This document shows positions 22,601 to 31,771 of a stretch of 64,000 nt of DNA, piece after piece. Numbering within the stretch: position 1 is the first letter of the stretch; each line of letters begins with the position of its first letter. The notes under the pieces are model-generated. The model did no database searches. It had not been told where the DNA came from and worked only from the letters and a program-made list of their open reading frames with translations. The stretch covers positions 1,984,001 to 2,048,000 of the forward strand of contig OZ251228.1 of NCBI GenBank assembly GCA_965240325.2, in the 5' to 3' direction. This stretch comes from Rebecca billardiae RCC1528 (lineage: Eukaryota; Haptophyta). The translations under genes and the position numbers were made by a program.

Positions 22601-24868
22601 TGGTGGGGGGCTCGGCGGTGGGCTCGGTGGATGCGATGGCGGCGGTGATGGCGGTGGGCTGGGCGGCGGACTCGGCGGCGGTGGGCTCGGGGGCGGTGAT
22701 GGTGGTGGCGAGGGCGGTGGACTCGGCGGCGAGCTCGGCGGCGGCGGACTTGGAGGCGGTGATGGCGGTGGTGACGGCGGAGGGCTCGGCGGCGGTGGGC
22801 TTGGTGGTGGGCTCGGTGGCGATGAGGGTGGTGGTGAGGGCGGTGGATTTGGCGGTGGCGGGCTGGGTGGCGGCGATGGCGGTGGGCTTGGCTGTGGGCT
22901 TGGCGGAGGGCTCGGTGGTGGTGGGCTCGGCGGTGGTGACGGTGGTGGGCTCGGTGGTGGTCTGGGAGGTGGACTCGGCGGTGGTGATGGCGGTGGCGAC
23001 GGCGGCGGGCTCGGTGGCGGGCTCGGCGGTGGCGGGCTCGGCGGTGGCGATGGCGGTGGGCTTGGCGGTGGGCTTGGCGGAGGGCTCGGTGGTGGTGGGC
23101 TCGGCGGTGGTGACGGTGGTGGGCTCGGTGGTGGTCTGGGAGGTGGACTCGGCGGTGGTGATGGCGGCGGCGACGGCGGCGGGCTCGGTGGCGGGCTCGG
23201 CGGTGGCGGGCTCGGCGGTGGCGATGGCGGTGGGCTTGGCGGTGGGCTTGGCGGAGGGCTCGGTGGTGGTGGGCTCGGCGGTGGTGACGGTGGTGGGCTC
23301 GGTGGTGGTCTGGGAGGTGGACTCGGCGGTGGTGATGGCGGTGGCGACGGCGGCGGGCTCGGTGGCGGGCTCGGCGGTGGCGGGCTCGGCGGTGGCGATG
23401 GCGGTGGGCTTGGCGGAGGGCTTGGCGGAGGGCTCGGTGGTGGCGGGCTCGGCGGTGGTGACGGTGGTGGGCTCGGTGGTGGTCTGGGAGGTGGACTCGG
23501 CGGTGGTGATGGCGGTGGCGACGGCGGCGGGCTCGGTGGCGGGCTCGGCGGTGGCGGGCTCGGCGGTGGCGATGGCGGTGGGCTTGGCGGTGGGCTTGGC
23601 GGAGGGCTCGGTGGTGGTGGGCTCGGCGGTGGTGACGGTGGTGGGCTCGGTGGTGGTCTGGGAGGTGGACTCGGCGGTGGTGATGGCGGTGGCGACGGCG
23701 GCGGGCTCGGTGGCGGGCTCGGCGGTGGCGGGCTCGGCGGTGGCGATGGCGGTGGGCTTGGCGGTGGGCTTGGCGGAGGGCTCGGTGGTGGTGGGCTCGG
23801 CGGTGGTGACGGTGGTGGGCTCGGTGGTGGTCTGGGAGGTGGACTCGGCGGTGGTGATGGCGGTGGCGACGGCGGCGGGCTCGGTGGCGGGCTCGGCGGT
23901 GGCGGGCTCGGCGGTGGCGATGGCGGTGGGCTTGGCGGAGGGCTTGGCGGAGGGCTCGGCGGTGGTGGGCTTGGCGGTGGTGATGGTGGTGGGCTCGGCG
24001 GCGGCGATGGCGGTGGTGACGGCGGTGGGCTCGGCGGCGGGTTCGGCGGTGGCGGGCTCGGTGGTGGGCTCGGTGGCGGCGGGCTCGGCGGCGGGCTCGG
24101 TGGCGGTGATGGCGGAGGGCTCGGCGGCGGGCTAGGAGGCGGCGGGCTCGGTGGCGGGCTCGGTGGTGGGCTCGGTGGGGGCGATGGCGGTGGTGAGGGC
24201 GGCGGGCTTGGTGGTGGTGGGCTCGGTGGCGGTGATGGTGGTGGGTTCGGCGGTGGGCTTGGCGGTGGGCTCGGCGGTGGACTGGGTGGCGGACCTGGCG
24301 GTGGTGATGGCGGTGGTGCTGGTGGTGGGCTCGGCGGTGGCCTCGGCGGCGGCGATGGCGGCGGTGACGGCGGAGGGCTCGGCGGCGGGCTCGGAGGCGG
24401 TGGGCTCGGAGGCGGTGATGGCGGTGGCGAGGGTGGAGGGCTCGGCGGCGGGCCCGGCGGTGGCGGGCTTGGTGAAGGCGGCGGTGGTGGCGGCTGTGGT
24501 GAAGGCGGCGGTGATGGCGGCGGTGGTGGCGGTGGTGAAGGTGGTGGTGCCGGCGTCGGCGTCGGTGGAAGAGGTGGCGATGGCGGTGACGGCGGTGATG
24601 GAGGCGGGGAGGGCGGATTCGACGGCGGACTGGGTGGCGACGGTGGCGACGGTGGCGATGGTGGCGACGGCGGAGGCGGTGCAAGCGGTGGTGACGGTGG
24701 GGGCGATGGCGGAGGTTGCGGCGGCGGATGCGGCGGCTGAAATGGCTGTCCACCGCGAAGCATCATCGGCTGCAGCAGCAGGACCAGCCCAAACAGACTC
24801 TGGGCCTGCCGTGGCCGCGCTCTCGCGCGCGTTGTGCACGCGCATGTCATCCCGCGGCCGGACATCAT
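13612..24868 (-). CDS. Giant polycystin-1/adhesion-receptor-like protein with (SPPP)n stalk, REJ/PKD, GPS, TM and EF-hands
   Basis: Two exons, 24868-14150 and 13974-13612, are joined in phase across a 175-nt intron (donor GTGCG), giving 3,693 aa. In order: a hydrophobic leader (SLFGLVLLLQ, aa ~24-33); about 1,500 aa of SPPP/PPPP stalk; PKD/REJ-like beta domains (aa ~1580-2300, e.g. LVLDASASYDPS...FAWAL); a GPS autoproteolysis motif (CRFWNES...CNHLTHFAG, aa ~2675-2715) closing a GAIN-like region; a first membrane span just after it (FTLVFALAGANLLALACACA); a disordered loop; two further spans (aa ~3056-3118, preceded by a polycystin-1-like HTLLALAFSPFDESSLTRAE); a second long disordered region; two EF-hands (DLDRSGSIDREEV, DTDGDGRVQLAEL, aa ~3480-3560); and final spans in exon 2 (VFHVLVIAYARTFG, then ALEEPLLIALSQALP). 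It is likely a cell-surface or flagellar sensor or adhesion protein with calcium response; ion conduction is not shown. The leader start uses the first of two adjacent ATGs. Confidence 0.85.
20185..24745 (-). repeat. Ser-Pro-rich stalk coded by tandem repeats
   Basis: Coding strand repeats of CCGCCC-AGC type encode SPPP/SPPPP runs. Two layers of order are visible: a 12-15-bp basic unit, and larger units (174 bp and 981 bp, listed separately). The opposite strand is G-rich (GGTGGTGGGCTCGG-like), and all six frames stay largely open, so the long Gly-rich and His/Arg-rich frames seen here are by-products. Confidence 0.95.
22870..24005 (-). repeat. 174-bp higher-order repeat array in the stalk (6 copies)
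   Basis: An anchor string TCTGGGAGGTGG recurs on the plus strand at 22961, 23135, 23309, 23483, 23657 and 23831: exactly 174 bp (58 codons) apart each time. Neighbouring units differ by few bases. A further anchor at 21980 is 981 bp (327 codons) before 22961, within a longer duplicated block (about 21650-22060 and 22630-23030). Confidence 0.92.
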
Positions 24869-25345
24869 GGTCGTGGCCGGAAGGGATACTGGCGCCGTGT
24901 GACGTGTGTGCCTTCACGTCTTCACGTTCACGAAGTGGACAGCTGGTGTCCACTTTCCGTCCCGCTTTCCTGTTGACTTCGCGAGCTGCCTATTTACGGA
25001 GTATTTTTACACCATCCTACTATGATACTACCTGCTATGTATCCATACTACTAAAGTACCATGCCACTACACTCTACAGTCATAAGAGACGCACACACTT
25101 CCTGTACTCTAGTGGTGAGAGTATGATAGATGGAATCCGAACCGCCCGAACGACATCCCATCGAATATAGACAACTTTATTTGAGATGCCCTCCGAGATC
25201 ATCGAGAGCTACCCCTTGGCCGGGCCTTGCCGATCGAGATGGCCGCGAGAGCGCCGCAGATCTCACAGTCATCTGCGGCGAGACGCGCAACGACCGGTCT
25301 CGCCGCAGGACCCCGAGCCATCAGCTGCCTGCCTGGAGTCACGCT
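24869..25345. other. Intergenic region between two minus-strand genes
   Basis: It contains the presumed promoter and 5' leader of the giant receptor and the 3' flank of the MINDY gene. AT-rich from about 24990 to 25180. No coding sequence is seen. Confidence 0.6.
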
Positions 25346-27412
25346 TCACATGATGGCGCACGGCTTCTTTGCGCCCGTGCTGCCCGCGCTACGAGTGCTG
25401 CCGCTCGATTGGCGCCGCGGCGTGCCACCCCCACCCCGCGACCCGCGCCCAGACGGGCCCGCCGGCTGTCCCATCGGGACGCGCGTCTGCTGCATCGGGA
25501 ACGAGTCCGACGGGTACGCGAACGGCTCGAGCGGCGGTGCGCCCTGGACCGGCCGCGACTGCGCGACGGGTGGCTGCTGCTGCGGCGCCGGCGCCGGCTG
25601 CTGCGGCGCCGCGGCCTGCGCCGCGGCCTGCGCCGCGGCCTGGCGCGCCTGCGCTTCCCTCGCATCCTCCGCATCGAGCTCAGCCTGCAGCTGCATGGCC
25701 AGCGCGAGGTCGGCGTCCACGCTTGGCGTCGCGGCGGTCGCCGCGCCGCCGCCGCCCGCCGCTGCGCCCGAGGGCCCGACGGGCGCGCTCAGGAACGGGT
25801 TGTGCTCTGGCTGCTGCTGCTGCTGCTGCAGCTGCGCGGCTGCCACCGGCGGCGCGCCCGGCTGAATGGCGCTCGCGTTGGCAGTCGGCAGCCCGCCCGG
25901 CTGTGCTGCCGAGCTCTGCTGCTCCTGCTGCTGGCGCTGCTGGTGCGCGCGCTGCAGCCGCTCCAGCTGCTCGAGCTGCTGCTGCTGCTGCGCCTGCAGC
26001 TCGCGCTGCTCGGCCTCCGGCAGGGCGAGGAACTCGGGCGGCAGCGGCAGCGCGGCCGGCTGCGCGTGTGCCTCAGGCGGCACCACGTCGCCCTGCACGG
26101 CGCAGATCTCGTGGTCGCGCTGGCGCTGGGAGATGTCGCACAGCTGGAAGTCGGCGCTGCACAGCGTCGTGTCCCCGTCCACCTGGTCCAGCCGCTCCCA
26201 CACCGCCTGCTCGTGCAGGTACCCCAGGTCCGTGATGAGCACATACAGATCGCCCTCGTGCTTGTAAATGGTCGAAAAGTGATTGTTGCGGAAAAAGGCG
26301 GCGAGCTCGTTCTCCTTCATCGTGGTGTGCAGCTCGACGAGGCCGAGATACGTGAGCTGGGTCGCGCTCGTGTTGAGGAACTCCTGCGCGATCAGGCCGT
26401 CGTGCATGATGCGCTCGCGCTCCGCGTCGCTCAGGCCCGCGTCAGGCGGCGGCGGCGTCGGAGGCGGGGTGGGCGGCGGGGGCAGCGGCGGCAGCGTGGG
26501 CGCAGCAGCAGGCACCGCAGCCGCCACGGCCTCCGACGCTGGTGCGGCGGCGTGCACCGGCGCGGGGCTCGGCTCCGCGACGGGCGACGCCGCGACCGCG
26601 GCCTCGTACGGCGGCGGCGGCGGCGGTGATGCGGCGGCTGGCGCGGGCGCGGCGGGTGCACCAATCGCGGCCGCTGCCGGCTGCGGGGACGCCGCAGTTG
26701 CCGTGGCTGTTGCCGAGCTGCCGACGTCGTCGTCGCTGGGCAGCAGCGAGTTCATCGCGATGACCTTCTCGATCAGCTGGTTGTACGTGCTGTTCCCAAT
26801 CACGCGCATCGCGTCCCGATCCTGCGGGTCGATGATCCAGCCGTGCAGCATGCGCACGCCCACCAGGTCAAACACGATGTGCTCCGCGGTGTACTCAAAC
26901 TTGTCCACGCTGCGCGGCGCGAGGGGGAGGGCGAGAGGCGGCGCGCGGCGGCGCGCGGGCGCGTGAGCAGGGTGCGATCGCGCCGGCGGTGCCGCCCGGC
27001 GGCGTACGCCTCCACCTGCATCGTTTGCGGCCGCGGCGCGTGTGCGAGAGCGCAGCGGCGCACACCCGCCAAAGTTCACGTTCACGTCGATGCCACGGCA
27101 CAGGTTCGGGAAGATGGCCATGCAGTCGGTGATATTCTGCTGCTGGTTGGCCCGCACCTCCTCGTCGTCAGACAGCCGGATCGCCTTGAGCAGGTAGTCC
27201 CCCACGAGCTCGACCAGCTCGTCGTACGACACCTGCGGCCGGTCTGGGTGGATGTCGATCGCGCCGCGGAGCAGCAGGATGTTGGCGATGGCGATCAGCG
27301 GGCACGGCCCGTTCTCGTTCTGCGCGAGGATCGGCACGTTGCGCCCGCCGAAGCCGATCGCCTTCAGGCGGAAGATCGAGTTGTCGTCCACGTCGTGGAA
27401 GGCCAGCGCCAT
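25346..27412 (-). CDS. MINDY-family (FAM63) K48-type deubiquitinase with MIU-like motif and CaaX end
   Basis: Exons 27412-27066 and 26909-25346 (156-nt GT-AG intron, donor GTGTG) give 636 aa. The MINDY catalytic domain is clear: LAQNENGPCPLIAIANILLL places the nucleophile Cys after the oxyanion Gln, and FFRNNHFSTIYKH supplies the catalytic His. Splicing joins DVNVNFGG to VDKFEYTAEHIVFDL, a conserved MINDY block. An Ala/Pro-rich linker (aa ~195-270) splits the domain. A MIU-like ubiquitin-binding helix (DADLALAMQLQAELDAEDA) sits near aa 550, and the protein ends CAIM, a CaaX-type prenylation signal, suggesting membrane tethering. The C-terminal half is Gln/Ala-rich. Members of this family trim K48-linked polyubiquitin chains. 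It is divergent from the next gene with a 103-bp spacer. Confidence 0.92.
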   Translation of the reverse strand: MALAFHDVDDNSIFRLKAIGFGGRNVPILAQNENGPCPLIAIANILLLRGAIDIHPDRPQVSYDELVELVGDYLLKAIRLSDDEEVRANQQQNITDCMAIFPNLCRGIDVNVNFGGCAPLRSRTRAAAANDAGGGVRRRAAPPARSHPAHAPARRRAPPLALPLAPRSVDKFEYTAEHIVFDLVGVRMLHGWIIDPQDRDAMRVIGNSTYNQLIEKVIAMNSLLPSDDDVGSSATATATAASPQPAAAAIGAPAAPAPAAASPPPPPPYEAAVAASPVAEPSPAPVHAAAPASEAVAAAVPAAAPTLPPLPPPPTPPPTPPPPDAGLSDAERERIMHDGLIAQEFLNTSATQLTYLGLVELHTTMKENELAAFFRNNHFSTIYKHEGDLYVLITDLGYLHEQAVWERLDQVDGDTTLCSADFQLCDISQRQRDHEICAVQGDVVPPEAHAQPAALPLPPEFLALPEAEQRELQAQQQQQLEQLERLQRAHQQRQQQEQQSSAAQPGGLPTANASAIQPGAPPVAAAQLQQQQQQPEHNPFLSAPVGPSGAAAGGGGAATAATPSVDADLALAMQLQAELDAEDAREAQARQAAAQAAAQAAAPQQPAPAPQQQPPVAQSRPVQGAPPLEPFAYPSDSFPMQQTRVPMGQPAGPSGRGSRGGGGTPRRQSSGSTRSAGSTGAKKPCAIM

Positions 27413-27515
27413 TGTCACCAACCGGCCCGGGTGCGGGCGGCAGCAGCGGAACAGCAGCAGAAAAGACCTGTACCGTGACGGTATCAATCGCGACGAAGCT
27501 CGGGCGGAGTACTCG
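27413..27515. promoter_or_regulatory. Divergent intergenic spacer, 103 bp, presumed bidirectional promoter
   Basis: It separates the MINDY and glycosyltransferase-like start codons. No TATA-like box. Shared regulation is inferred from distance only. Confidence 0.45.
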
Positions 27516-29435
27516 ATGGCGGCACGCGCGGGGCTGCTCGCCCTCTGGGTCGGCGCTCTGCCGGCCGCATCGAGCGCGGCGACGCCTCGCGTGGCCGTCT
27601 GCCTGATCGGGTCATTGCCACAAGGGGACACCTTCGCGCTGCGCCGCTCGATCAACGCCACCGTCCTCAGCGTCGCCGACGGCGCGTGGAGCGCTGACAC
27701 TTTCATCGAGTCGTGGCTGCCTGCGCGGCCCGCCGGCACCAACGAGCCGGACCCGCTGTGGCACGACCTCTTCCCGGGGATCATCTCGCTTGGCGTCGAA
27801 CTGCCCGGCCCGCGCACCCCGCCGCAGTGCGAGCGGCTTCGCCGCGTGCACGCATGCGCCGACGCTAAGCGCGCGTGGGAGGATTCGCACCATTTCACCT
27901 ACGACGCTGTCGTCGAGCTCGAGCTCGATGGCGGGTGCGGTGAGGCGCAGTGGGGTGGCATCGGGCAGGCAGTGCGCGCGGCGGTGCTCTCCGGTGGCCT
28001 GCGCGACCGCCCGCTCGAGCGCTGGCTCCGCCCGGGCGGCACGGCGTGCTGTGCGCTCGGCCACTCTGCTGGCTTTGACGCGTACGCGCGCGCGTGGGAG
28101 CTGAGCGTGAGCAAGCCGTGCCGCGGCAAGAAGCTGCCGCGCAGGAGCTCGGGGGATGGGGCGCGGGCGGACGCGCTGGTCGCCACCGCTGCCAAGCCAG
28201 CCCCGAGCGCTGCCGCTCTCGGCGCCGCGCTGCTTGAGCGGCTTGACGCCCACCTGCGCACAGCGCTGCCGGGTGCCCACACTCACGAGATCGAGACCGC
28301 GGCGGCGGCGCGGCCGCCAGCCGCGCCGCCGCCGACGGAGGCGGTCGCGTCTGCGGGCTCGTCCGCGTTGCCGCGCGTCGCGGTGTGCGTCGCTGGGCTC
28401 TTCCGCGGGCACCGCAAGGCCATGCTCCCCTCCCTCCGCGCCAAGGTGCTCCACAACAACTCGTGGCAGGCGGACCTCTTCGTGGAGACTTGGCTGCACG
28501 AGGGCGCGGATCGCATTACGCGCATGCGGCACAGACGCGAGGGCCACGGCCGGATCGTCAACGAGCGCTGGCGCTTCCTGTACCCGGAGGCGGTGTCGGT
28601 GCGCCAGCTTCGGACGCCGCAGAACGTGTCGCGCCACTTCCGTGGGCTCTCCCTCCCGGCCGGCCTCGCCATCGCTCACGCAAATCGCTTCATGAGCACG
28701 CTGCCCAACCTGGGACGGATCTCAGACTGCGCCCGCGCGATTCGGCGCTGGCAGGCAGCGACGGGCCTGGCGTACGACGTCGTTGTGAAGCTCCGGCCGG
28801 ACAAGCCGTGCGGCGGCACCTCATGGCGCTCGCTGCGCGACGCTGTGCAGGCGGTCCTCGACTCGCAGCGCGCGGTGCGCGCCGCCGCCGCCGTCGCCGG
28901 TGGTGCTGGCGGCTCCGGAGACGGCGGCTCTCGAGGCGCAGCGTCGCCGCAGGCGGCGCGCCGGCAGACGCGCGCGTGGCCAGCGCCGCGCGCCGCACCC
29001 GTGGTGCACGGGCGGCAGCTCATGCCCAAGGCGGTGCTGGTCGCGCCGGGCTCGGTCGGCGTGAACCGCTCGGTCGGCATCCAGTTCGTCCACGGCAACC
29101 GCTGGCCGCACATGCAGGTGTCGGACGAGTGGGCGGTGGGCACACCCGCCGCCATGCAATTCTACATGGGCGCATTCGACGCGATTGGGCGGTTGTGGCG
29201 GTCGGCGGAGATGCAGCGCCAGCTGCGCAACGTCAGGCCCCAAGCGTATAACTGGGCGCTCGACGAGGGCTTCATGTTGGTGCACATGGCACAGTCGCCG
29301 GGCTACTACCCGCACGGCAGCCGGTACACCATGTGTTGCGAGTATCCGCAGGCGCGCAAGCACTACGGAGCGTGCGGAACCTACTACCGCGCGCTGGTCG
29401 CGGGCAATCAGACGAGCGTGTTAGCCTGGCCTTGA
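27516..29435 (+). CDS. Secretory glycosyltransferase-like protein made of two tandem modules
   Basis: This is a single-exon 639-aa protein with a leader (AGLLALWVGALPAASSA). It has two copies of one module: TPRVAVCLIGSLPQGD near aa 28 and LPRVAVCVAGLFRGH near aa 284. Each is followed by a similar block (ADTFIESWLP / ADLFVETWLHEG) and by a YDxVVxL block (TYDAVVELELDGGCGEAQW / AYDVVVKLRPDKPCGGTSW). The second module continues with VQFVHG-like and DEWAVGTPAAMQFYMGAF segments, typical of algal glycosyltransferase-like proteins of unknown specificity. In the first copy the charged KLRPDK of the second is replaced by ELELDG, so one module may be inactive or differ in specificity. The start follows the divergent spacer; longer in-frame starts would overlap the MINDY gene. 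Confidence 0.65.
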   Translation: MAARAGLLALWVGALPAASSAATPRVAVCLIGSLPQGDTFALRRSINATVLSVADGAWSADTFIESWLPARPAGTNEPDPLWHDLFPGIISLGVELPGPRTPPQCERLRRVHACADAKRAWEDSHHFTYDAVVELELDGGCGEAQWGGIGQAVRAAVLSGGLRDRPLERWLRPGGTACCALGHSAGFDAYARAWELSVSKPCRGKKLPRRSSGDGARADALVATAAKPAPSAAALGAALLERLDAHLRTALPGAHTHEIETAAAARPPAAPPPTEAVASAGSSALPRVAVCVAGLFRGHRKAMLPSLRAKVLHNNSWQADLFVETWLHEGADRITRMRHRREGHGRIVNERWRFLYPEAVSVRQLRTPQNVSRHFRGLSLPAGLAIAHANRFMSTLPNLGRISDCARAIRRWQAATGLAYDVVVKLRPDKPCGGTSWRSLRDAVQAVLDSQRAVRAAAAVAGGAGGSGDGGSRGAASPQAARRQTRAWPAPRAAPVVHGRQLMPKAVLVAPGSVGVNRSVGIQFVHGNRWPHMQVSDEWAVGTPAAMQFYMGAFDAIGRLWRSAEMQRQLRNVRPQAYNWALDEGFMLVHMAQSPGYYPHGSRYTMCCEYPQARKHYGACGTYYRALVAGNQTSVLAWP

Positions 29436-30335
29436 TCGCGCGCAATCGTCGGTGATAAATTCCGACAGCTGCTAGGCCTATGGTCCGGGATAAATGGTCC
29501 GGTAACTAGGCGCGCGCGGAGTTTCCATCAATTATAATACGACGAGTAGACGACGACAGCAGCAGCTGAGACAGTAGTCAGTAGCAGTCTAAGTCAGTCA
29601 AGTGAGACCTGGTATGTGCCGTGTGGCGACGGCGTGCCTGTGGCATCGCAACGGTGTGTGTCACAGTGTCACACTTCTTTCATCAGAGAGCTCTTAATCC
29701 TCGCAGATAGATGAGATGTCGAATCCCACCCGCATTGGGCCAAGAAGGCCAAGGCCATTTGTGCTATATTCAGCGAGGGAATTGTCCTATTAGTGTCTAT
29801 GCCTGCAAAAAGAGATTATTAATACGAGCAGGGGAATCGGATAGTACGAACGCAATCAAGCGTCATTAAGGGGTTAGGGGGTTGAATGCCATTCACTCAA
29901 GGCTCAAGCAGCTCTCCCCCTGCTACAAGTACAAAATCCCCACCAGCATCACGCGCGCCATTATCATTATATTTTTTATTTTGCGGAGCACGTGCGCCGC
30001 CCCCCCCCCCCCCCCGGCTTTCGCTCACGCTCAGACCTTTCGGGGGGGGCCGTGCGCCATAAGTCGACTATTCACCATGTCGAGTCCCGGGTCCGGGAGC
30101 GCGCAGCGGCAGCATATGCCGATGTATGGACTGACGATGGTGCGGAGCCCGCGCCGTGCCGCCCGTGGGCCGCCCTCAGCGGCCTCAGCCCCTCATTAGT
30201 CCTACGACTCAGTCGAATCTTGGACAGTCTTAGCACTGGGCCTCAAGCAACATTCTCCGTGTAGTCAAAATGACTAGGACCGCCGCCGTGTATTAGTTCA
30301 GCGGTCCGTCGTAGCAGTTATGAATATGACCGCGT

Positions 30336-30354
30336 TCCGCGGTTCTTTTTCTGC
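30336..30354 (-). repeat. Hairpin motif, dispersed copy
   Basis: The reverse complement reads ACCGCGGAACGCGGTCAT, a perfect 6-7-bp stem with a GAA loop. The same string occurs at the ends of two direct repeats at 41802-41859 and 42276-42330. Confidence 0.8.
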
Positions 30355-30359
30355 ATAGA

Positions 30360-30385
30360 GATCACCCGGAGCCCGTTATAAAGGG
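30360..30385 (+). repeat. Dispersed motif GATCACCCGGAGCCCGTTAT, copy 1
   Basis: The motif is followed by AAAGGG and an A-tract. It recurs at 48176-48206 and 48503-48533 on the same strand and at about 45803-45825 on the opposite strand. Confidence 0.85.
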
Positions 30386-30643
30386 AAAAAAAAATAGAAT
30401 CAACGCAGTTGGGGGCCCGCGGTGGCCGTGCAATCGCGCCTCTCCGCAGTGGCAGTTCGCCAGTTGAAGTACGGTTCTGAACGTCCGACCGTCGCCTGCT
30501 TGCGACTTGCGAGACTCACTCACTCACACTTCACAGCAGCGCGAGACTCACTCACACTTCACACAATCACAGCAGCGGACCTGAGACCGCACGGTCAAAT
30601 CGGACGTCCGTCTGACAACTGCACGTTAAATCATAGTAAACTC

Positions 30644-31060
30644 AAGGGCGGTAAGGGCTGTCAACTCCCAGTGGCGCCGAGTGGCGGAGGTTGGTTGCCC
30701 CTCAACTCGTGCGGCCTCGCGGCGCAGCGGCTAAGTCTCCTGGGGCGCCGCCCAGGAGGGCGCGTGGGGTGCGCACGCCGCGGGCTCCTGCGGCCGCGGC
30801 AGCGGCCGCGGACACGGCGCGCGTGGTTGGTCGCATGCTAGACAGTATGTAGTACCCTCCCACGCCGCGCGCCGTGCTCGCCGGTGCCCTCGCCGTGCCT
30901 CAGGCCAGCCGCGCACGCGCGCCGCACCAATGGCCAGCCGTGGCCACGCGCCAGCCGCCGGCGCGCGCGCGGTGCGCGGTGCGGTCGGCGCGGGTCGGGC
31001 GCGCGCCCGGGGCGAGGCTTGTGTATGATGGGCGCGCGTCATGCCGCCTCGCGCCGCCGC
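30644..31060 (+). repeat. Inverted repeat B, left arm (417 bp)
   Basis: It matches the reverse complement of 31355-31771 across its full length with rare substitutions (for example one near 30782 and one near 31027). It has no sequence in common with inverted repeat A. The 294-bp centre (31061-31354) is not part of the repeat. Confidence 0.93.
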
Positions 31061-31354
31061 ACACGAGCTTGATCACGTTCCACGCGGCTGCTGAAGGGTG
31101 CTCGTCGAGCATTCCTCGGCCATCAGAAATGAGCTTGGACAAGCGGCTGTGAGCGCACTGAGTGCGAGGAACGCGAGCACTTGGGGGCTCGCGTGCCATA
31201 GTATGATGCTAGTCGTGCTCATATCAGTGGTCTGCGCTTGTCTATCACGCGTCGCTGCCTTCCCATGATCGTCTCAACATGAGCATTTTCAAACATGGCA
31301 ATGCACACTCGACAGCATGAGAACGCGTGCGCGCCGACCCATGCGGGCTCCAGC

Positions 31355-31771
31355 GCGGCGGCGCGAGGCGGCATGACGCGCGCCCAACATACACAAGCCT
31401 CGCCCCGGGCGCGCGCCCGACCCGCGCCGACCGCACCGCGCACCGCGCGCGCGCCGGCGGCTGGCGCGTGGCCACGGCTGGCCATTGGTGCGGCGCGCGT
31501 GCGCGGCTGGCCTGAGGCACGGCGAGGGCACCGGCGAGCACGGCGCGCGGCGTGGGAGGGTACTACATACTGTCTAGCATGCGACCAACCACGTGCGCCG
31601 TGTCCGCGGCCGCTGCCGCGGCCGCAGGAGCACGCGGCGTGCGCACCCCACGCGCCCTCCTGGGCGGCGCCCCAGGAGACTTAGCCGCTGCGCCGCGAGG
31701 CCGCACGAGTTGAGGGGCAACCAACCTCCGCCACTCGGCGCCACTGGGAGTTGACAGCCCTTACCGCCCTT
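31355..31771 (-). repeat. Inverted repeat B, right arm (417 bp)
   Basis: This is the partner of 30644-31060. The whole unit is 1,128 bp. The outer edges (AAGGGCGG... and its complement) show no evident target-site duplication. Mirror-image open frames in both arms are a consequence of the repeat. Confidence 0.93.

Noticed and set aside
20476-24135. Second long plus-strand frame (Ala/Val/Gly-rich)
   Set aside because: Another by-product of the same repeat, with no domain and no plausible start region.
18138-24740. Plus-strand open frame of 2,200 codons, mostly Gly-rich
   Set aside because: It is the complement of the SPPP stalk and receptor domains; the repeat has no stops in any frame, and only the minus-strand reading shows conserved domains.
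22213-24753. Minus-strand frame rich in His and Arg
   Set aside because: Frame-shifted reading of the Pro-stalk codons; it stops where the repeat ends.
30731-31684. Mirror-image open frames in inverted repeat B
   Set aside because: Same cause: repeat arms read in both directions; composition is not protein-like.
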